Below are positions 50,482 through 60,872 of a DNA stretch of 64,000 nt, piece by piece. The DNA lies in NCBI GenBank assembly GCA_007693955.1, contig RECR01000066.1, forward strand, positions 79,506 to 143,505. Direction: 5' to 3'. Positions within the stretch are counted from its first letter, which is position 1. Each line of letters begins with the position of its first letter. This DNA comes from Gloeocapsa sp. DLM2.Bin57. GTDB lineage: Bacteria > Cyanobacteriota > Cyanobacteriia > Cyanobacteriales > Gloeocapsaceae. A program made the position numbers and the translations under genes. The notes under the pieces were generated by a model. That model searched no databases and was not told the origin of the DNA. It saw only the letters and a program-made list of their open reading frames with translations.

Positions 50482-51404
50482 TTACGCAAATACTCTAATA
50501 GTTTTTCTAACTCTTTGGGTAAGGGAGCGATCGCCTCGATTAATTCTTGGGTAACAGGATGGGTTAGAGTCAATTTCCAAGCGTGGAGTGCTTGACCTGG
50601 TAATTTAACGTTATGAAAACGTCCCGAACTATAGACAGGGTCTCCTACTAAAGGGCAACCTAGATGACTGGTATGTACCCTAATCTGATGAGTGCGTCCC
50701 GTATCTAACTCAAAATGTAATAAGCTATAGTTGCCTAATCTTTCCACAACTTTCCAGGTTGTTTTCGCTTCTCTGCCACCCTTTTCTACGGGGATAACCG
50801 CCATTTTTTGACGATCTATCTGATGACGTCCAATGGGTAACTCGATTACTCCTGCTGTTTGTTGCGGTGCACCATAGACAACTCCTAAATACTCTCTACG
50901 GGCTGTTTTAGCTTGAATTTGGGCTTGTAGGTGTTGATAAGCGTAGTCGGTTTTGGCTACTACTAAAGCTCCCGTGGTATCTTTATCTAATCTATGTACA
51001 ATACCTGGGCGTTTTACTTCCCCAATACCTGGTAAATCCTTACAGTGGTATAATAGCGCGTTGACTAGAGTTCCTGAAGGGTGTCCTGGTGCGGGATGTA
51101 CGACTAAACCTGCGGGTTTATTGATAATGATTAAAGATTCATCTTCATAAAGAACATCTAGGGCGATCGCTTCTGGTGCTAAATCCACTGTTTCTGCTTC
51201 AGGGAGATTAACTACTAGACGATCGCCTGTTTTTAATTTCTTTTTTTTGGCTGTAATTATTTCACCATTAAGTAATACTAACCCTTGGTCAATTAATCTT
51301 TGTATCCGCGCACGGGATAAGTCATCTAGCTGTGTAGTTAGCCAGTGGTCAAGGCGATCGCCAGGATTGGCGACCTCTAAAGCAATAACTTGCGCTATTT
51401 CCAC
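50478..51404 (-). CDS. RluA/RluD family pseudouridine synthase
   Basis: 308 residues. An N-terminal S4 RNA-binding domain (DRLDHWLTTQLDDLSRARIQ) precedes the catalytic domain. The catalytic Asp is in VHRLDKDTTGALVVAKTD; other motifs are IINKPAGLVVHPAPGH and ELDTGRTHQIRVHTSHLGCP. Isomerises uridines in rRNA, most like RluD (helix 69 of 23S rRNA), but the exact target cannot be fixed from sequence alone. Lies between the NDP-sugar synthase gene (6-nt gap) and nadC (4-nt overlap). Confidence 0.93.
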   Translation of the reverse strand: MEIAQVIALEVANPGDRLDHWLTTQLDDLSRARIQRLIDQGLVLLNGEIITAKKKKLKTGDRLVVNLPEAETVDLAPEAIALDVLYEDESLIIINKPAGLVVHPAPGHPSGTLVNALLYHCKDLPGIGEVKRPGIVHRLDKDTTGALVVAKTDYAYQHLQAQIQAKTARREYLGVVYGAPQQTAGVIELPIGRHQIDRQKMAVIPVEKGGREAKTTWKVVERLGNYSLLHFELDTGRTHQIRVHTSHLGCPLVGDPVYSSGRFHNVKLPGQALHAWKLTLTHPVTQELIEAIAPLPKELEKLLEYLRK

Positions 51405-51410
51405 TTGTGG

Positions 51411-52577
51411 TTACTTTGCATCTAACTTAATCAATTGAGCCATTTTTTCATGCTCAAGGATTTCCTCATGACTAGGAATCTGACGAGCATCGGTAATTAA
51501 CCAATCTAGCGCTGCTGCTTGTAAATCGATAGCTGAGCCATTTTTATCCACGCAGTAACGCCCAAATACTAGTTTATCAATTAAACGTACACCTCGACCT
51601 AGACGGGAGTATTCAAAAATCACACTATTACTAACGGTTGCATCACTACAAATCCAGCAATTAGGACCAATCATCGTCGGACCGATAATTTTTGCTCCAT
51701 CTTCAATTCTAGTCATCGAACCAATATAGACAGGACCTGTGATATCTACTTTATCCCAATTAACCGCGACATTTAAACCTGTATAGATCCCTTCTCTAAC
51801 TTGTTTTCCAGGAATAGGAACATTTTTAATCTCTCCTAATAGTACTCCTCGTATAGCTTGCCAGTAATCAGGAACTTTACCAATATCTACCCATTCAAAA
51901 TTCATAGATACCGCGTAAAAAGGAGCACCCATATCTACTAATTTAGGAAATAAATCACCCCCGATGTCATATTTTTGGTTAGGGGGAATATAATTAATAA
52001 TTTCTGGTTCAAAGATATAAATACCCGTATTGATATTAGTACTTAAAGCTTCTTCTTGAGAGGGTTTTTCCTGAAAAGAAATTACGCGATCTTCAGGATC
52101 TGTCACTACCACTCCATAACTAGAAACAGACTCTAGAGGAACTGGTTTAGTAATTACTGTGGCGATCGATCCTTTTTCTCTATGCCATTTTAAGGCTGCG
52201 GTTAAATCTAAGTCAATCAGTGCATCACCGCATAAAACCACAAAAGTTTCGTCAAAAAATGGGCTAAAATCGTGAATATGTCGAATACCACCTGCTGAAC
52301 CTAAAGCTTCACCGATTAACTCTCCATCGACGATTCTACCTTCAAAAGAATAGCCGATATTAACCCCAAAACGTTGACCATCCCGAAAATAACTTTCAAT
52401 TTCTTCTGCTAAGTGACTAACATTGACCATGATTTCAGTAAAACCATGTTTGCGCAGTAATTCCAGTAAAAATTCCATTACTGGTTTTTGGAGAATTGGG
52501 ATCATTGGTTTGGGAATTGTATGAGTAATTGGTCTTACTCTTGTACCTTTTCCTGCTGCCAGAATCATGGCTTTCAT
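51411..52577 (-). CDS. NDP-sugar synthase (sugar-1-phosphate nucleotidyltransferase with left-handed helix tail)
   Basis: 388 residues. The GT-A-like nucleotidyltransferase domain starts MKAMILAAGKGTRVRPITHT and has KPMIPILQKPVMEFLLELL, VVLCGDALIDLDLTAALKWH and NTGIYIFEPEII. From about residue 255 hexapeptide repeats (ITGPVYIGSMTRIEDGAKII, IGPTMIGPNCWICSDATVSN) form a left-handed beta-helix. Most like mannose-1-phosphate guanylyl- or glucose-1-phosphate transferases; the sugar is uncertain. It probably feeds glycan synthesis. First gene of the operon with rluD-like and nadC. Confidence 0.88.
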   Translation of the reverse strand: MKAMILAAGKGTRVRPITHTIPKPMIPILQKPVMEFLLELLRKHGFTEIMVNVSHLAEEIESYFRDGQRFGVNIGYSFEGRIVDGELIGEALGSAGGIRHIHDFSPFFDETFVVLCGDALIDLDLTAALKWHREKGSIATVITKPVPLESVSSYGVVVTDPEDRVISFQEKPSQEEALSTNINTGIYIFEPEIINYIPPNQKYDIGGDLFPKLVDMGAPFYAVSMNFEWVDIGKVPDYWQAIRGVLLGEIKNVPIPGKQVREGIYTGLNVAVNWDKVDITGPVYIGSMTRIEDGAKIIGPTMIGPNCWICSDATVSNSVIFEYSRLGRGVRLIDKLVFGRYCVDKNGSAIDLQAAALDWLITDARQIPSHEEILEHEKMAQLIKLDAK

Positions 52578-52651
52578 GAATATTTTTCCTCTTGCTACTG
52601 TAATAGTATGGGTTAACCTATGAAAATACAGATTATCTTAACAAAAATGAT

Positions 52652-53377
52652 ATGATTTTAGACATTCTGGCAATTTTAGCTTGGGCAATACTGCTAATCA
52701 GATATTGGTTCAATGGTCAACTCAGACTGTTAATTCATCCTAATTACTTTGGTTTGGTGTTAGGAACGGGTATAATTTTACTGATTTTAGCTATTGCACA
52801 AATTTTGCCCGTTTCTCGTAAAATAGTTAGAGCAGGTAAATCTAACCCTACTAATTTAAGCACTTTTCCTCCAAGTTGGGGAAGTGCTTTGATGTTGTTT
52901 ACTGCTATTCTTGGATTTGTGATTGGACCATCCTTATTAAGTAGTCAAACCGCTTTACATCGTGGAGTTAGAGAGTCTCTCCCTCTTACTCAAGCGCAAA
53001 TACAACATTTTCAGGTAGCTAGTAACCCCGAAGAGCGATCGCTGGTTGATTGGGTACGTACTCTGAATGCTTACCCAGAGCCAGACGCTTACGATGGTCA
53101 ACCTGTTAACGTTACGGGTTTTGTGATTCACGATCCACAATTACCCGATAATTATCTGTTAGTGGCTCGTTTTGTGATTACCTGTTGTGCTGTAGATGCT
53201 TATTCTGTCGTCCTTCCCGTAGAATTAAACCAATCACGGGTTAGTTATCCTACTGATAGTTGGATTAAAGTAATAGGAGAAATGCGCTCTCAAGAATTAA
53301 TCGGAGAACGTAAACTAGTAATTAACCCTAGTGAAATTATCCCCATTGATACACCTAGCGATCCTTATGCTTATTAA
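52652..53377 (+). CDS. TIGR03943 family membrane protein (DUF1980)
   Basis: 241 residues. Three N-terminal helices (ILDILAILAWAILLIRYWF, YFGLVLGTGIILLILAIAQI, ALMLFTAILGFVIGPSLL) and a C-terminal soluble domain with VTGFVIHDPQLPDNYLLVAR and the family's CC pair (FVITCCAVDAYSV). TIGR03943 proteins normally accompany a DUF318 permease (UraA-unrelated, YraQ-like); that partner is not next to this gene. Function unproven; transport is suggested by the pairing. Followed after 3 nt by the propeller-like gene. Confidence 0.85.
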   Translation: MILDILAILAWAILLIRYWFNGQLRLLIHPNYFGLVLGTGIILLILAIAQILPVSRKIVRAGKSNPTNLSTFPPSWGSALMLFTAILGFVIGPSLLSSQTALHRGVRESLPLTQAQIQHFQVASNPEERSLVDWVRTLNAYPEPDAYDGQPVNVTGFVIHDPQLPDNYLLVARFVITCCAVDAYSVVLPVELNQSRVSYPTDSWIKVIGEMRSQELIGERKLVINPSEIIPIDTPSDPYAY

Positions 53378-53380
53378 CTG

Positions 53381-54910
53381 ATGAGTCAAAAAACCCTAGC
53401 TATAGATAGACTAGCTACTATCTTAATCCTTATTTTCAGCCTCATTATTGCCCTCTTAATTTGGACTGGGGAAGTATGTGGTGAGAATTGTTTTTTACAT
53501 ACAGGTCCAAAAGTTAATTACTTTAGCTGGGAAAATAAAGTTATCGGCGCTGAAGATGTCGCTTTTATTCTTGGGTTCGATCGCCCTATAGATCGTCAAT
53601 CTGTGGAAGCTAGTCTGAGTATTGAACCACCCTTACCTGGTAGAATAAGTTGGGCGGGAAGACGTATGGCTTATACCCTTAATCAACCTGCTCCCTATGG
53701 AGAAGTATATCAAATTAATATCCCTCAAGGTCAAGGATTAACGGGAGAATCCCTACAACCTTTTGTTAGAGAAGTAGTCAGTCGCGATCGCGCTTTAGCA
53801 TTTATCAGTACTACTGGTCCTACTCTTGGTCAACTTATTCTCTACAATTTTACGACTAAAGAGCAAAAGATTCTCACTCCTGCTAATTTAATCGTTACTA
53901 ATTTTTTGTTTTATCCCCAAGGAGATAAAATTCTCTTTGCTGCTGCTGATAAACAAGAAACTGATGCAGTAAGAAAACAGCAATTATATACAATAAATAC
54001 AGGTTTGAATGGTAGTAATAATCAACCAGAGTTAACCCTGATACTTGACAATAAAGACTATCAAAACAATCAATTTGACTTATCAGCAGATGGTCAAAAA
54101 ATAGTCGTACAAAGAATCAAAAGAGATAATCCGTTAGACTTTGATTTATGGTTAATTGAATCGGGAAAAGCACCTAAACCTTTAAATATTCAAGGTGGTA
54201 ACTTTTTGATAGCTCCAGATAGTCAAACTTTAGCTGTTGCTCAAGGTGAAGGTATTGCCTTAATATCTTTAGTAACGGATCAAGAACCTTTGAATTTTTT
54301 GCCTAGTTTTGGTCAAGTCTTAACTTTTTCTCGGGATGGTTCAGCGGCAGCTTTAGTCAATTTTAACACAGATAATCCTGATTTACGTTATACACGGTCT
54401 TTATTTTATGTCAATAATCGTGGTGTAAAATTAGAGGTTTTTAATACGACAGGTTCAATAATTGATTGTGAATTTAACGCTAATTCTACTCATTTATATT
54501 GCTTAATGACAGAATTAATAGAAGGAGACTTTTATCAAGAAAATCCTTATTTTGTGGTGATTAATTTAGAAACGTTAGAGCTAATACCCTTGTTAGAACT
54601 TACTAATTATCAAGATATGAATATCAGTATAGCTCCCGATGGATTAGGGTTAATTTTTGACCAAGTTATTACTAATGAGCCACAAGCTAATCAGGATAAC
54701 TATAGACAGGTAGAAGCAGTAAGTTATTTATTTTCCCAACTAACTAATAGTGTGGAAACTAGACAAAATTTAAGAACTAATTCTGGAGCAGAAATAATCG
54801 GTGGTAACTTGTGGTTATTATTAATTCCTCCCACCGAGTTAAATGATCTGCGACAAGTATCTCTAGAAGAGTTACCTTTTGTTGGGTTTCGTCCTCAATG
54901 GTCTCCCTAA
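53381..54910 (+). CDS. Membrane-anchored Ig-like plus TolB-type beta-propeller protein
   Basis: 509 residues. An N-terminal anchor (LATILILIFSLIIALLIWTG) is followed by an Ig-like Big_5 type domain (AFILGFDRPIDRQSVEASLS, MAYTLNQPAPYGEVYQINIP). The remaining ~370 residues are repeated strands with WD/TolB-like turns (FYPQGDKILFAAADKQ, FDLSADGQKIVVQRIKRDNP, IAPDSQTLAVAQGEG, SIAPDGLGLIFDQV). Such periplasmic propellers usually bind proteins or peptidoglycan. No catalytic residue evident. Co-transcribed with the TIGR03943 gene. Confidence 0.7.
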   Translation: MSQKTLAIDRLATILILIFSLIIALLIWTGEVCGENCFLHTGPKVNYFSWENKVIGAEDVAFILGFDRPIDRQSVEASLSIEPPLPGRISWAGRRMAYTLNQPAPYGEVYQINIPQGQGLTGESLQPFVREVVSRDRALAFISTTGPTLGQLILYNFTTKEQKILTPANLIVTNFLFYPQGDKILFAAADKQETDAVRKQQLYTINTGLNGSNNQPELTLILDNKDYQNNQFDLSADGQKIVVQRIKRDNPLDFDLWLIESGKAPKPLNIQGGNFLIAPDSQTLAVAQGEGIALISLVTDQEPLNFLPSFGQVLTFSRDGSAAALVNFNTDNPDLRYTRSLFYVNNRGVKLEVFNTTGSIIDCEFNANSTHLYCLMTELIEGDFYQENPYFVVINLETLELIPLLELTNYQDMNISIAPDGLGLIFDQVITNEPQANQDNYRQVEAVSYLFSQLTNSVETRQNLRTNSGAEIIGGNLWLLLIPPTELNDLRQVSLEELPFVGFRPQWSP

Positions 54911-55092
54911 TTGAGGTAGGGTGTGGGGTGTAGTGATGGATTAAGTTTTGCTCTCGGTGTACTTGTGGTGATAAGCTTTCACAAGAATGATTAGAGGCAC
55001 TCTTGCAATAGAGAAAAAGTGTGACTTTAGATACAAATTTACCCATAATGCCGAAAGAGCGGATGTTTTAATACAAACATAGCTAACTGCAT

Positions 55093-56931
55093 CTACCCCC
55101 AAAATTCATCCAAGTTCACTTCTGCCATCTCTTGCTGGACCTCTTGGAACAAGCTACTATTTGTGAGATTTGCCACTTCTTTTTCTCGTTTGTTATGGTC
55201 AATTTCAATTTTTAATTCCTCTAATTGCCTTTTCAATTCATCTTCTCGGCGTTTGCGATCACTAATGTCTTGCACAGTACCTTCATAATACAAAATATTC
55301 CCTTGCTTATCTTTGACAACCCGCGCATCAATTTGCGTCCAGATAATACTATTGTCTTTGCAGTAAGAACGGTATTGAAAATCCTTCAAGATCCCTTGTG
55401 TTTCTAGTAATTCTCTAAATTCAATCCGAGTCTCTAGATCGACATAAACCTGTTCACCAATATTAGTGATGTTCTCGACCATCTCAGCAGGGGAGTCGTA
55501 ACCATAAATTTTGGCTAAAGCTGGATTAACATTGAGATATCGCCCGGAGGGGGAAGATTGGAAGATACCTTCTAGAGCATTTTCAAAAATACTGCGGTAG
55601 TTTTCCTCGGCAATGCGTAATTCTTCATTTTTAGCTTCTAGACTTTCAAATGTTTTCTTTAATTGACCCGCCATACTATTGAACGAATGTTCCAGGGTAT
55701 CAATTTCCTGAATTTCGATAAAGTTATCACTCTCTACTCGCTTGTCAAGATTCCCTGTCGCAATTTCTTCGGAAGCATTAGTGATTTGAATAATGGGACG
55801 GGTAATAGATCGGGCGGTCAGAATGCCGATTATAATACTCAAAATCAGAGTTGCTAAACACAGGGCAATTGTATGACGGGTATTGGCATTGATGTGTGAC
55901 ATAAAATCTGATTCTGGGATTATCACCACGATCACCCAGTTGAGTCCTGAATCATGTTTCCAATGGATAACAGACACAAACGTTTGTTTCTGATTAATTT
56001 TCATTGGCATAATTTCCGACGTAGTGATTTGATCAAATGTGCCAAAGTAATCGCGCAACTGGTTTGCCGTATCTAAGATTAGGGGGTCTTGGCTCTCGGA
56101 GACCTTCATCCCTTCTGCTTCACCATCAACCTTAAGGTAGGGTCTTTCCAAGCTAGAACTGGCCACGATCATGCCATCTCGTTCCATAATGAAAATTTTG
56201 CTAGAGGGACTGATGTCTAAACTGCGCAGAAAATCACTAATTTGGTTTAGGATAAACTCTACTGCTAACACCCCTACCAACTCATTTGAGGAGTCATATA
56301 CTGGGTAGCTATAGCTAAGAGAAATCAGATGTCGCTGATCACGGGCAGACCACTGATAAATGGGACTCCAAATTGGTTGACCTGAAATGACAGCACTTTT
56401 ATACCAAGTATCTTCTTGAAATTCATACTCATCGGATTCTAGGATTTCGGTAGGGTTACCCTGATCGTCAAGGGCGTAGCGGTTAGAGAGATTCCCCGCA
56501 CCTGGCTGAATCATTTCCCGATAGAGAGAACCATTATCTTCTCGTCCAATCCCGATAAATGTTCCTTGGGAACTGCCAAAGTTTATCTCACTCAAGTCGT
56601 TAAATAACTTCATTTGTTTCCAAAAGAACTGCCCCATTGTGTTGACATCTTCAGAATTAATCAAACCTAGTTCGAGCGCCTGCAAATTAATTCCATTGAC
56701 CTGTTGGGGGACAGCGAGATAATGGCTTAACTGCTGACTAACGCGGCTACTTGCTTGTTGGCTAAGTTGAGTTGCCAAATCACCAATGGCTTTTTGTCCA
56801 TTACGGAAGGAAAGATAACCCACTATAGCCACCGCAGTCACAATTTGCAACACAAAAGGGACGACTAGGACAGTGCGAAGTTTGAATTTGCGAGATGTTT
56901 TATTAGTTTTATTAACAGTATTACCAGTCAT
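55093..56931 (-). CDS. dCache-HAMP-PAS receptor protein lacking an output domain
   Basis: 612 residues from ATG 56931, the start that overlaps the glutaminase stop by 11 nt; a longer frame from 57048 runs into the glutaminase gene. Order: helix 1 ([20 protein letters not shown]), extracellular double-Cache domain ~45-340 ([40 protein letters not shown]), helix 2 ([18 protein letters not shown]), HAMP ([20 protein letters not shown]) and PAS ([20 protein letters not shown]). It ends in a coiled coil with a short acidic tail NLDEFWG. No kinase, cyclase, GGDEF or MCP domain follows, so output must pass through partners, perhaps the ParA-like ATPase. Confidence 0.85.
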   Translation of the reverse strand: MTGNTVNKTNKTSRKFKLRTVLVVPFVLQIVTAVAIVGYLSFRNGQKAIGDLATQLSQQASSRVSQQLSHYLAVPQQVNGINLQALELGLINSEDVNTMGQFFWKQMKLFNDLSEINFGSSQGTFIGIGREDNGSLYREMIQPGAGNLSNRYALDDQGNPTEILESDEYEFQEDTWYKSAVISGQPIWSPIYQWSARDQRHLISLSYSYPVYDSSNELVGVLAVEFILNQISDFLRSLDISPSSKIFIMERDGMIVASSSLERPYLKVDGEAEGMKVSESQDPLILDTANQLRDYFGTFDQITTSEIMPMKINQKQTFVSVIHWKHDSGLNWVIVVIIPESDFMSHINANTRHTIALCLATLILSIIIGILTARSITRPIIQITNASEEIATGNLDKRVESDNFIEIQEIDTLEHSFNSMAGQLKKTFESLEAKNEELRIAEENYRSIFENALEGIFQSSPSGRYLNVNPALAKIYGYDSPAEMVENITNIGEQVYVDLETRIEFRELLETQGILKDFQYRSYCKDNSIIWTQIDARVVKDKQGNILYYEGTVQDISDRKRREDELKRQLEELKIEIDHNKREKEVANLTNSSLFQEVQQEMAEVNLDEFWG

Positions 56932-57952
56932 CCAAGTTATCACCACCTGTGATCCATTCCTGTAAATCCCTCTCTGGTTTGGCAAAATTAAATAAATGCA
57001 AGCCAAAATCTTTAGAAAGGTCTTCACACACCTTGATTCCTCGAACACTGTTGCCTTTGACGTCTAAAGATGGGGAGAATGTCCCAATACCCAACTTGCT
57101 GGGAACAACACCAGTAATGCCACCCCCAACCCCACTTTTGGCGGGTATTCCTACTCGATAAGTCCACTCACCCGAAGCATCGTACATCCCACAAGTCAAC
57201 ATGACGCTAATCACATCTTGAACATACTTTTCATCGATCGCCCGTACTTTGGTGATCGGATTGATGCCGCCATTGGCTAGGGTTGCTGAGAGCATCGCCA
57301 AATCTCTAGCGTTTACTAAAATGGAACATTGCTGAAAATAAAGATCTAGGGTTTCGTCAATCTTGTCGCTGACCATGCCAAAATTTAGCATTAGGTAAGC
57401 CATGGCTCTGTTGCGGTAGCCTGTTTGCTTCTCGGACAAGAATACAGGCATATTAACTTCGTGATTCCTTCCGGTGTAACGTTTGAACATTTCCAGTACT
57501 CGTTTCAATCGTTCCGTGCTATTTTTCCCCTTGATTAAATCTGCTGTGGCGATCGCTCCTGCATTCACCATTGGATTATAGGGACGGTTGGTTGCTTCAT
57601 CTAACACAATGGAGTTAAAGGCTTCTCCAGTGGGTTCAACACTGACTTTACTATTGACATATTCTCGCCCATGATCTTCCAAAGCCAATCCAAACACAAA
57701 TGCTTTAGAAATGGACTGAATAGTAAATAATTGCTGACATTCCCCTACCTCAAATACCTGTCCATCCGTAGTGACAATACAAATACCAAACCACTCTGGT
57801 TTTGCCAATGCCAATTCGGGAATATAATCAGCAACCTTACCTTCATTCAAGGAGAGATATTTTTCGTAGAGATTGTTTAAATAATTCCGAAAAGGTGACG
57901 TAACCGCTGTAATTGAACTGGCAAGGGATTGTAAATCTCCGCTAGTTGACAT
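56921..57952 (-). CDS. glsA: Glutaminase A
   Basis: 343 residues, slightly longer than the usual ~310. Hydrolyses L-glutamine to glutamate and ammonia. Serine beta-lactamase-like fold: nucleophile Ser80 and Lys83 in [18 protein letters not shown]; other family motifs [54 protein letters not shown] and [20 protein letters not shown]. Sits between a ParA-like gene (5-nt gap) and a Cache-PAS receptor gene (11-nt overlap). This linkage suggests a signalling role tied to glutamine and not simple catabolism, which is inference. Confidence 0.95.
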   Translation of the reverse strand: MSTSGDLQSLASSITAVTSPFRNYLNNLYEKYLSLNEGKVADYIPELALAKPEWFGICIVTTDGQVFEVGECQQLFTIQSISKAFVFGLALEDHGREYVNSKVSVEPTGEAFNSIVLDEATNRPYNPMVNAGAIATADLIKGKNSTERLKRVLEMFKRYTGRNHEVNMPVFLSEKQTGYRNRAMAYLMLNFGMVSDKIDETLDLYFQQCSILVNARDLAMLSATLANGGINPITKVRAIDEKYVQDVISVMLTCGMYDASGEWTYRVGIPAKSGVGGGITGVVPSKLGIGTFSPSLDVKGNSVRGIKVCEDLSKDFGLHLFNFAKPERDLQEWITGGDNLDDW

Positions 57953-57957
57953 TGTGC

Positions 57958-58716
57958 CTATACCTCCATAACTTGCTGCGCTACTTTACAGAATTCTTGG
58001 CTTACTAAGTGTTCGGGATATTTTGCGCAAAACACTCCTTCACTGGCAAGTTGCACCACATCTTCCGACAAAGGAAAAACCCCCGCCACTTTTTCAGCAT
58101 AGGTTTCCTCAACTTTCTGTTTTAGAGCATCAAGATTAAGTTTACTGTGAACCTTGTTGATCGCCAGCAACATTTTGCGGACTTTCAGTTGTCGTGCTAC
58201 ATCCACGGTAATAGCCGTGCCTTGGTAATCTTGCTTATCGGGGCGCAAAATCACAATAAGCACATGGGAGAGGGCGATAGATAAAAAGGTTTCTTTGGAT
58301 AAACCCGGATGAGTATCAATAAATAAATAATCAAGCTGGAGGGATTTGACAAAACTACGAAACCCGTCATTTAAAAGCTTAACATCATAGCCGTCCTTCA
58401 AAATTTTGGCGATGTCATCTGCTTTGATACTAGAGGGGATGAAAAACAGCTTTCCTTCCCCTTCTACTCCCACATTAGCACTAACATCATAGGCTGCGTC
58501 CTGAATAGGGATTTCTCCCCAAAGATAATTATTCAGGGTTTTGCCCATCTGCTCTGGCTCTAGGCAAAATAGATTGTGAATCCCGGGTGAGGGAACATCC
58601 GTATCGACTACACCGACTCGTTTCCCTTGCAGTGCAACTGTAGTTGCCAGGTTGGCAGTAAAGTTAGACTTTCCTGTCCCTCCTCGATAGGAGTGTATCG
58701 AAACAACTTTTGGCAT
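57958..58716 (-). CDS. MinD/ParA-like ATPase with RGGTGKS P-loop
   Basis: 252 residues. The deviant Walker A is [16 protein letters not shown]: the signature lysine of MinD/ParA (KGG) is Arg here. Switch I region [16 protein letters not shown] and Walker B-like [20 protein letters not shown] follow. The C-terminus [13 protein letters not shown] is not an obvious MinD amphipathic membrane anchor. ParA/MinD proteins make ATP-dependent dimers that position cargo. First gene of a three-gene operon with glutaminase and a Cache-PAS receptor; this suggests it positions or switches a signalling complex rather than chromosomes. No ParB gene nearby. Confidence 0.85.
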   Translation of the reverse strand: MPKVVSIHSYRGGTGKSNFTANLATTVALQGKRVGVVDTDVPSPGIHNLFCLEPEQMGKTLNNYLWGEIPIQDAAYDVSANVGVEGEGKLFFIPSSIKADDIAKILKDGYDVKLLNDGFRSFVKSLQLDYLFIDTHPGLSKETFLSIALSHVLIVILRPDKQDYQGTAITVDVARQLKVRKMLLAINKVHSKLNLDALKQKVEETYAEKVAGVFPLSEDVVQLASEGVFCAKYPEHLVSQEFCKVAQQVMEV

Positions 58717-58750
58717 AATGTCAACACTGAATCTTTAACTTTCTATATCT

Positions 58751-59389
58751 TTATATCTTTTTATACCAAAACTTAAGATTTTTGTCAGAAAATAGTAAAT
58801 CTTCAGGGCGATCGATATCTGCAAGAATAGGTAAATAACTAGCCTGTAGATTGAGTTGTGCAGCGATGGTTTGGGTTTGTTTAAAAACAACTTCTGTTCC
58901 CCAATTAATACCCTGAAATAATGCTGGAAAATTCCCTTTTATACCAATTAAATAATAACCACCATCTACCGCAGGACCAATCACTACATCAGTTGTCTCT
59001 AAAGACTCAAAAGCTTGATTAACAATTGCTGAGGTTAAATCAGGACAATCAATACCAATAAATACAACCTTAGTCATTCCCTGAGTGTAACTATCTAACA
59101 AAGCTGATTGTAACCTTTCTCCCAAATCACCTTGAGATTGTGGAGAGTAACTTAAATCTTCTCCTAACCATTCTTGCATTAAAGTTAAACTACCACCAGT
59201 AAAATAAACCTTTAAAGATAAATCACGGTGTAATTGCACTGATTGAGCCATTTTTAAAGTATTCTCAGTCATTTGACGCTGTAATTGAGCTGCACCTTGG
59301 GCACCCAATAAAGGTATCATCCTCGTTTTGGTCTTACCAGCCTGGGGATAACGAGTAAAAATAATCAATCTTTCTCGGTCTAGACTCAT
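58751..59389 (-). CDS. TIGR04282 family glycosyltransferase-like protein (DUF2064)
   Basis: 212 residues. GT-A-like fold with LIIFTRYPQAGKTKTRMIPL at the start, GDLGERLQSALLDSYTQGMT, KVVFIGIDCPDLTSAIVNQA and VIGPAVDGGYYLIGIK. TIGR04282 was named for arsenosugar-biosynthesis gene clusters, but many cyanobacterial copies stand alone, so the sugar chemistry is uncertain. Divergent by 45 nt from an ArsA/GET3-family ATPase gene; no arsenite methyltransferase or radical-SAM ArsS gene is seen. Confidence 0.85.
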   Translation of the reverse strand: MSLDRERLIIFTRYPQAGKTKTRMIPLLGAQGAAQLQRQMTENTLKMAQSVQLHRDLSLKVYFTGGSLTLMQEWLGEDLSYSPQSQGDLGERLQSALLDSYTQGMTKVVFIGIDCPDLTSAIVNQAFESLETTDVVIGPAVDGGYYLIGIKGNFPALFQGINWGTEVVFKQTQTIAAQLNLQASYLPILADIDRPEDLLFSDKNLKFWYKKI

Positions 59390-59434
59390 TTTAGGTAATA
59401 ATAAGAAATGTAAAGATTCTTACTATTTTCCCCC

Positions 59435-60616
59435 ATGCGTTTAATTTTAATGACAGGAAAAGGTGGAGTAGGCAAAACTTCTGTAGCCGCAGCTACAGGT
59501 TTACGTTGTGCTGAATTAGGCTACAAAACCCTAGTACTGAGTACAGATCCTGCTCATTCCCTAGCTGATAGCTTTGATTTAGAATTAGGACACGATCCCA
59601 TCAAAATCGCTGATAATCTCTGGGGTGCTGAATTAGACGCACTTAGAGAATTAGAAGGAAACTGGGGAGCAGTCAAGCGCTACATTACCCAAGTACTGCA
59701 AGCAAGAGGTTTAGATGGTGTCCAAGCAGAAGAATTAGCTATCTTACCAGGAATGGACGAAATCTTTGGCTTAGTAAGGGTTAAGCGTCACTACGACGAG
59801 GGAGACTTTGAGGTTTTAATCATCGATTCTGCACCCACGGGAACAGCATTGAGACTGTTAAGTTTACCAGAGGTGGGGGGATGGTATATGAGACGCTTTT
59901 ATAAACCCTTACAAGGTATGTCAGCGGCTTTGAGACCATTATTTGAGCCGATATTTCGTCCTTTGACTGGTTTTTCTCTCCCTGATCAAGAAGTGATGGA
60001 CGCACCCTACGAATTTTATCTGCAAATCGAAGCTTTAGAAAAGGTTTTAACCGATAATAGTCAAACCTCTGTCCGTTTGGTGACTAATCCTGAGAAGATG
60101 GTAATTAAAGAATCTCTCAGAGCACACGCTTATCTAAGTTTGTATAATGTAGCCACAGATTTAGTCATCGCTAATCGCATCATTCCCGATTCAGTCAACG
60201 ATCCTTTTTTTCAACGTTGGAAAGAAAATCAACAAATCTATAAACAAGAAATTTACGATAATTTTCACCCCTTACCCGTTAAAGAAGCGCCCTTATTTTC
60301 AGCGGAAATGTGTGGATTAACCGCTTTACATCAACTCAAAGATATACTTTATGGGGAAGAAGATCCCACACAGGTTTATTATCAAGAAAACACCGTCAGA
60401 GTTGTACAAGATGGTAATAACTACAGTCTCGAACTCTATTTACCTGGTATTCCTAAAGAACAAATTCAGTTAAATAAAACAGGAGACGAGTTAAACGTGC
60501 GCATCGGTAACCATCGACGTAATCTAGTTTTACCCCAAGCTTTAGCAGCTTTAAGCCCATCTGGTGCGACAATGGAAGAAGACTATCTCAAGATTAAATT
60601 TGTTACCCATGGCTGA
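59435..60616 (+). CDS. ArsA/GET3 (TRC40) family ATPase with HSP20-like C-terminus
   Basis: 393 residues. Deviant Walker [20 protein letters not shown], switch [17 protein letters not shown] and Walker [20 protein letters not shown]. The final ~75 residues ([38 protein letters not shown]) form the ArsA_HSP20-like domain. In eukaryotes GET3 delivers tail-anchored membrane proteins; ArsA energises arsenite export. This single-domain cyanobacterial form lacks neighbouring arsenite pump genes, so a chaperone-targeting role is more likely. Overlaps the MoaD/ThiS gene by 8 nt. Confidence 0.9.
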   Translation: MRLILMTGKGGVGKTSVAAATGLRCAELGYKTLVLSTDPAHSLADSFDLELGHDPIKIADNLWGAELDALRELEGNWGAVKRYITQVLQARGLDGVQAEELAILPGMDEIFGLVRVKRHYDEGDFEVLIIDSAPTGTALRLLSLPEVGGWYMRRFYKPLQGMSAALRPLFEPIFRPLTGFSLPDQEVMDAPYEFYLQIEALEKVLTDNSQTSVRLVTNPEKMVIKESLRAHAYLSLYNVATDLVIANRIIPDSVNDPFFQRWKENQQIYKQEIYDNFHPLPVKEAPLFSAEMCGLTALHQLKDILYGEEDPTQVYYQENTVRVVQDGNNYSLELYLPGIPKEQIQLNKTGDELNVRIGNHRRNLVLPQALAALSPSGATMEEDYLKIKFVTHG

Positions 60617-60872
60617 TGTGGCTAAGATTGTCATTACAATCAAACTCTTTGCAGCTTATCAGGATGCTTATGGAGTAACAGAATTACAGCGGGAATTTCC
60701 CGCTCAAACCCCTGTTATAGCTGTATTAGAGCAATTATTAACCGAAAAACCTGAGTTAAAGATTTGGCGGGAGTTAACCCGCTTTGGTGTTAATTATCAA
60801 TTCGTTACCCCTGACACTTTTCTGCAGGATGGTGACGAAGTAGTTTTGATTCCTCCTGTTAGCGGTGGTTAG
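60609..60872 (+). CDS. MoaD/ThiS family ubiquitin-like sulfur carrier
   Basis: 87 residues from ATG 60609, which overlaps the ATPase stop; an earlier in-frame ATG at 60564 lies inside that gene. The beta-grasp fold ends in the diagnostic Gly-Gly (VLIPPVSGG), which is adenylated and thiocarboxylated in sulfur carriers. Body: [20 protein letters not shown] and [13 protein letters not shown]. It could serve molybdopterin, thiamine, or another cofactor; the MoaD-like length and PPVSGG end favour molybdopterin. No moaE or thiG adjoins. Confidence 0.88.
   Translation: MADVAKIVITIKLFAAYQDAYGVTELQREFPAQTPVIAVLEQLLTEKPELKIWRELTRFGVNYQFVTPDTFLQDGDEVVLIPPVSGG

Noticed and set aside
54911..55092. Possible terminator or small RNA at the CTTGTG...CACAAG inverted repeat
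   Set aside because: The 6-bp stem has an 11-nt or longer loop and no T run, too weak to call.
56932..57048. Longer N-terminus for the Cache-HAMP-PAS receptor
   Set aside because: The added 39 residues lie inside the glutaminase gene; ATG 56931 gives a normal first membrane helix and the expected short overlap.
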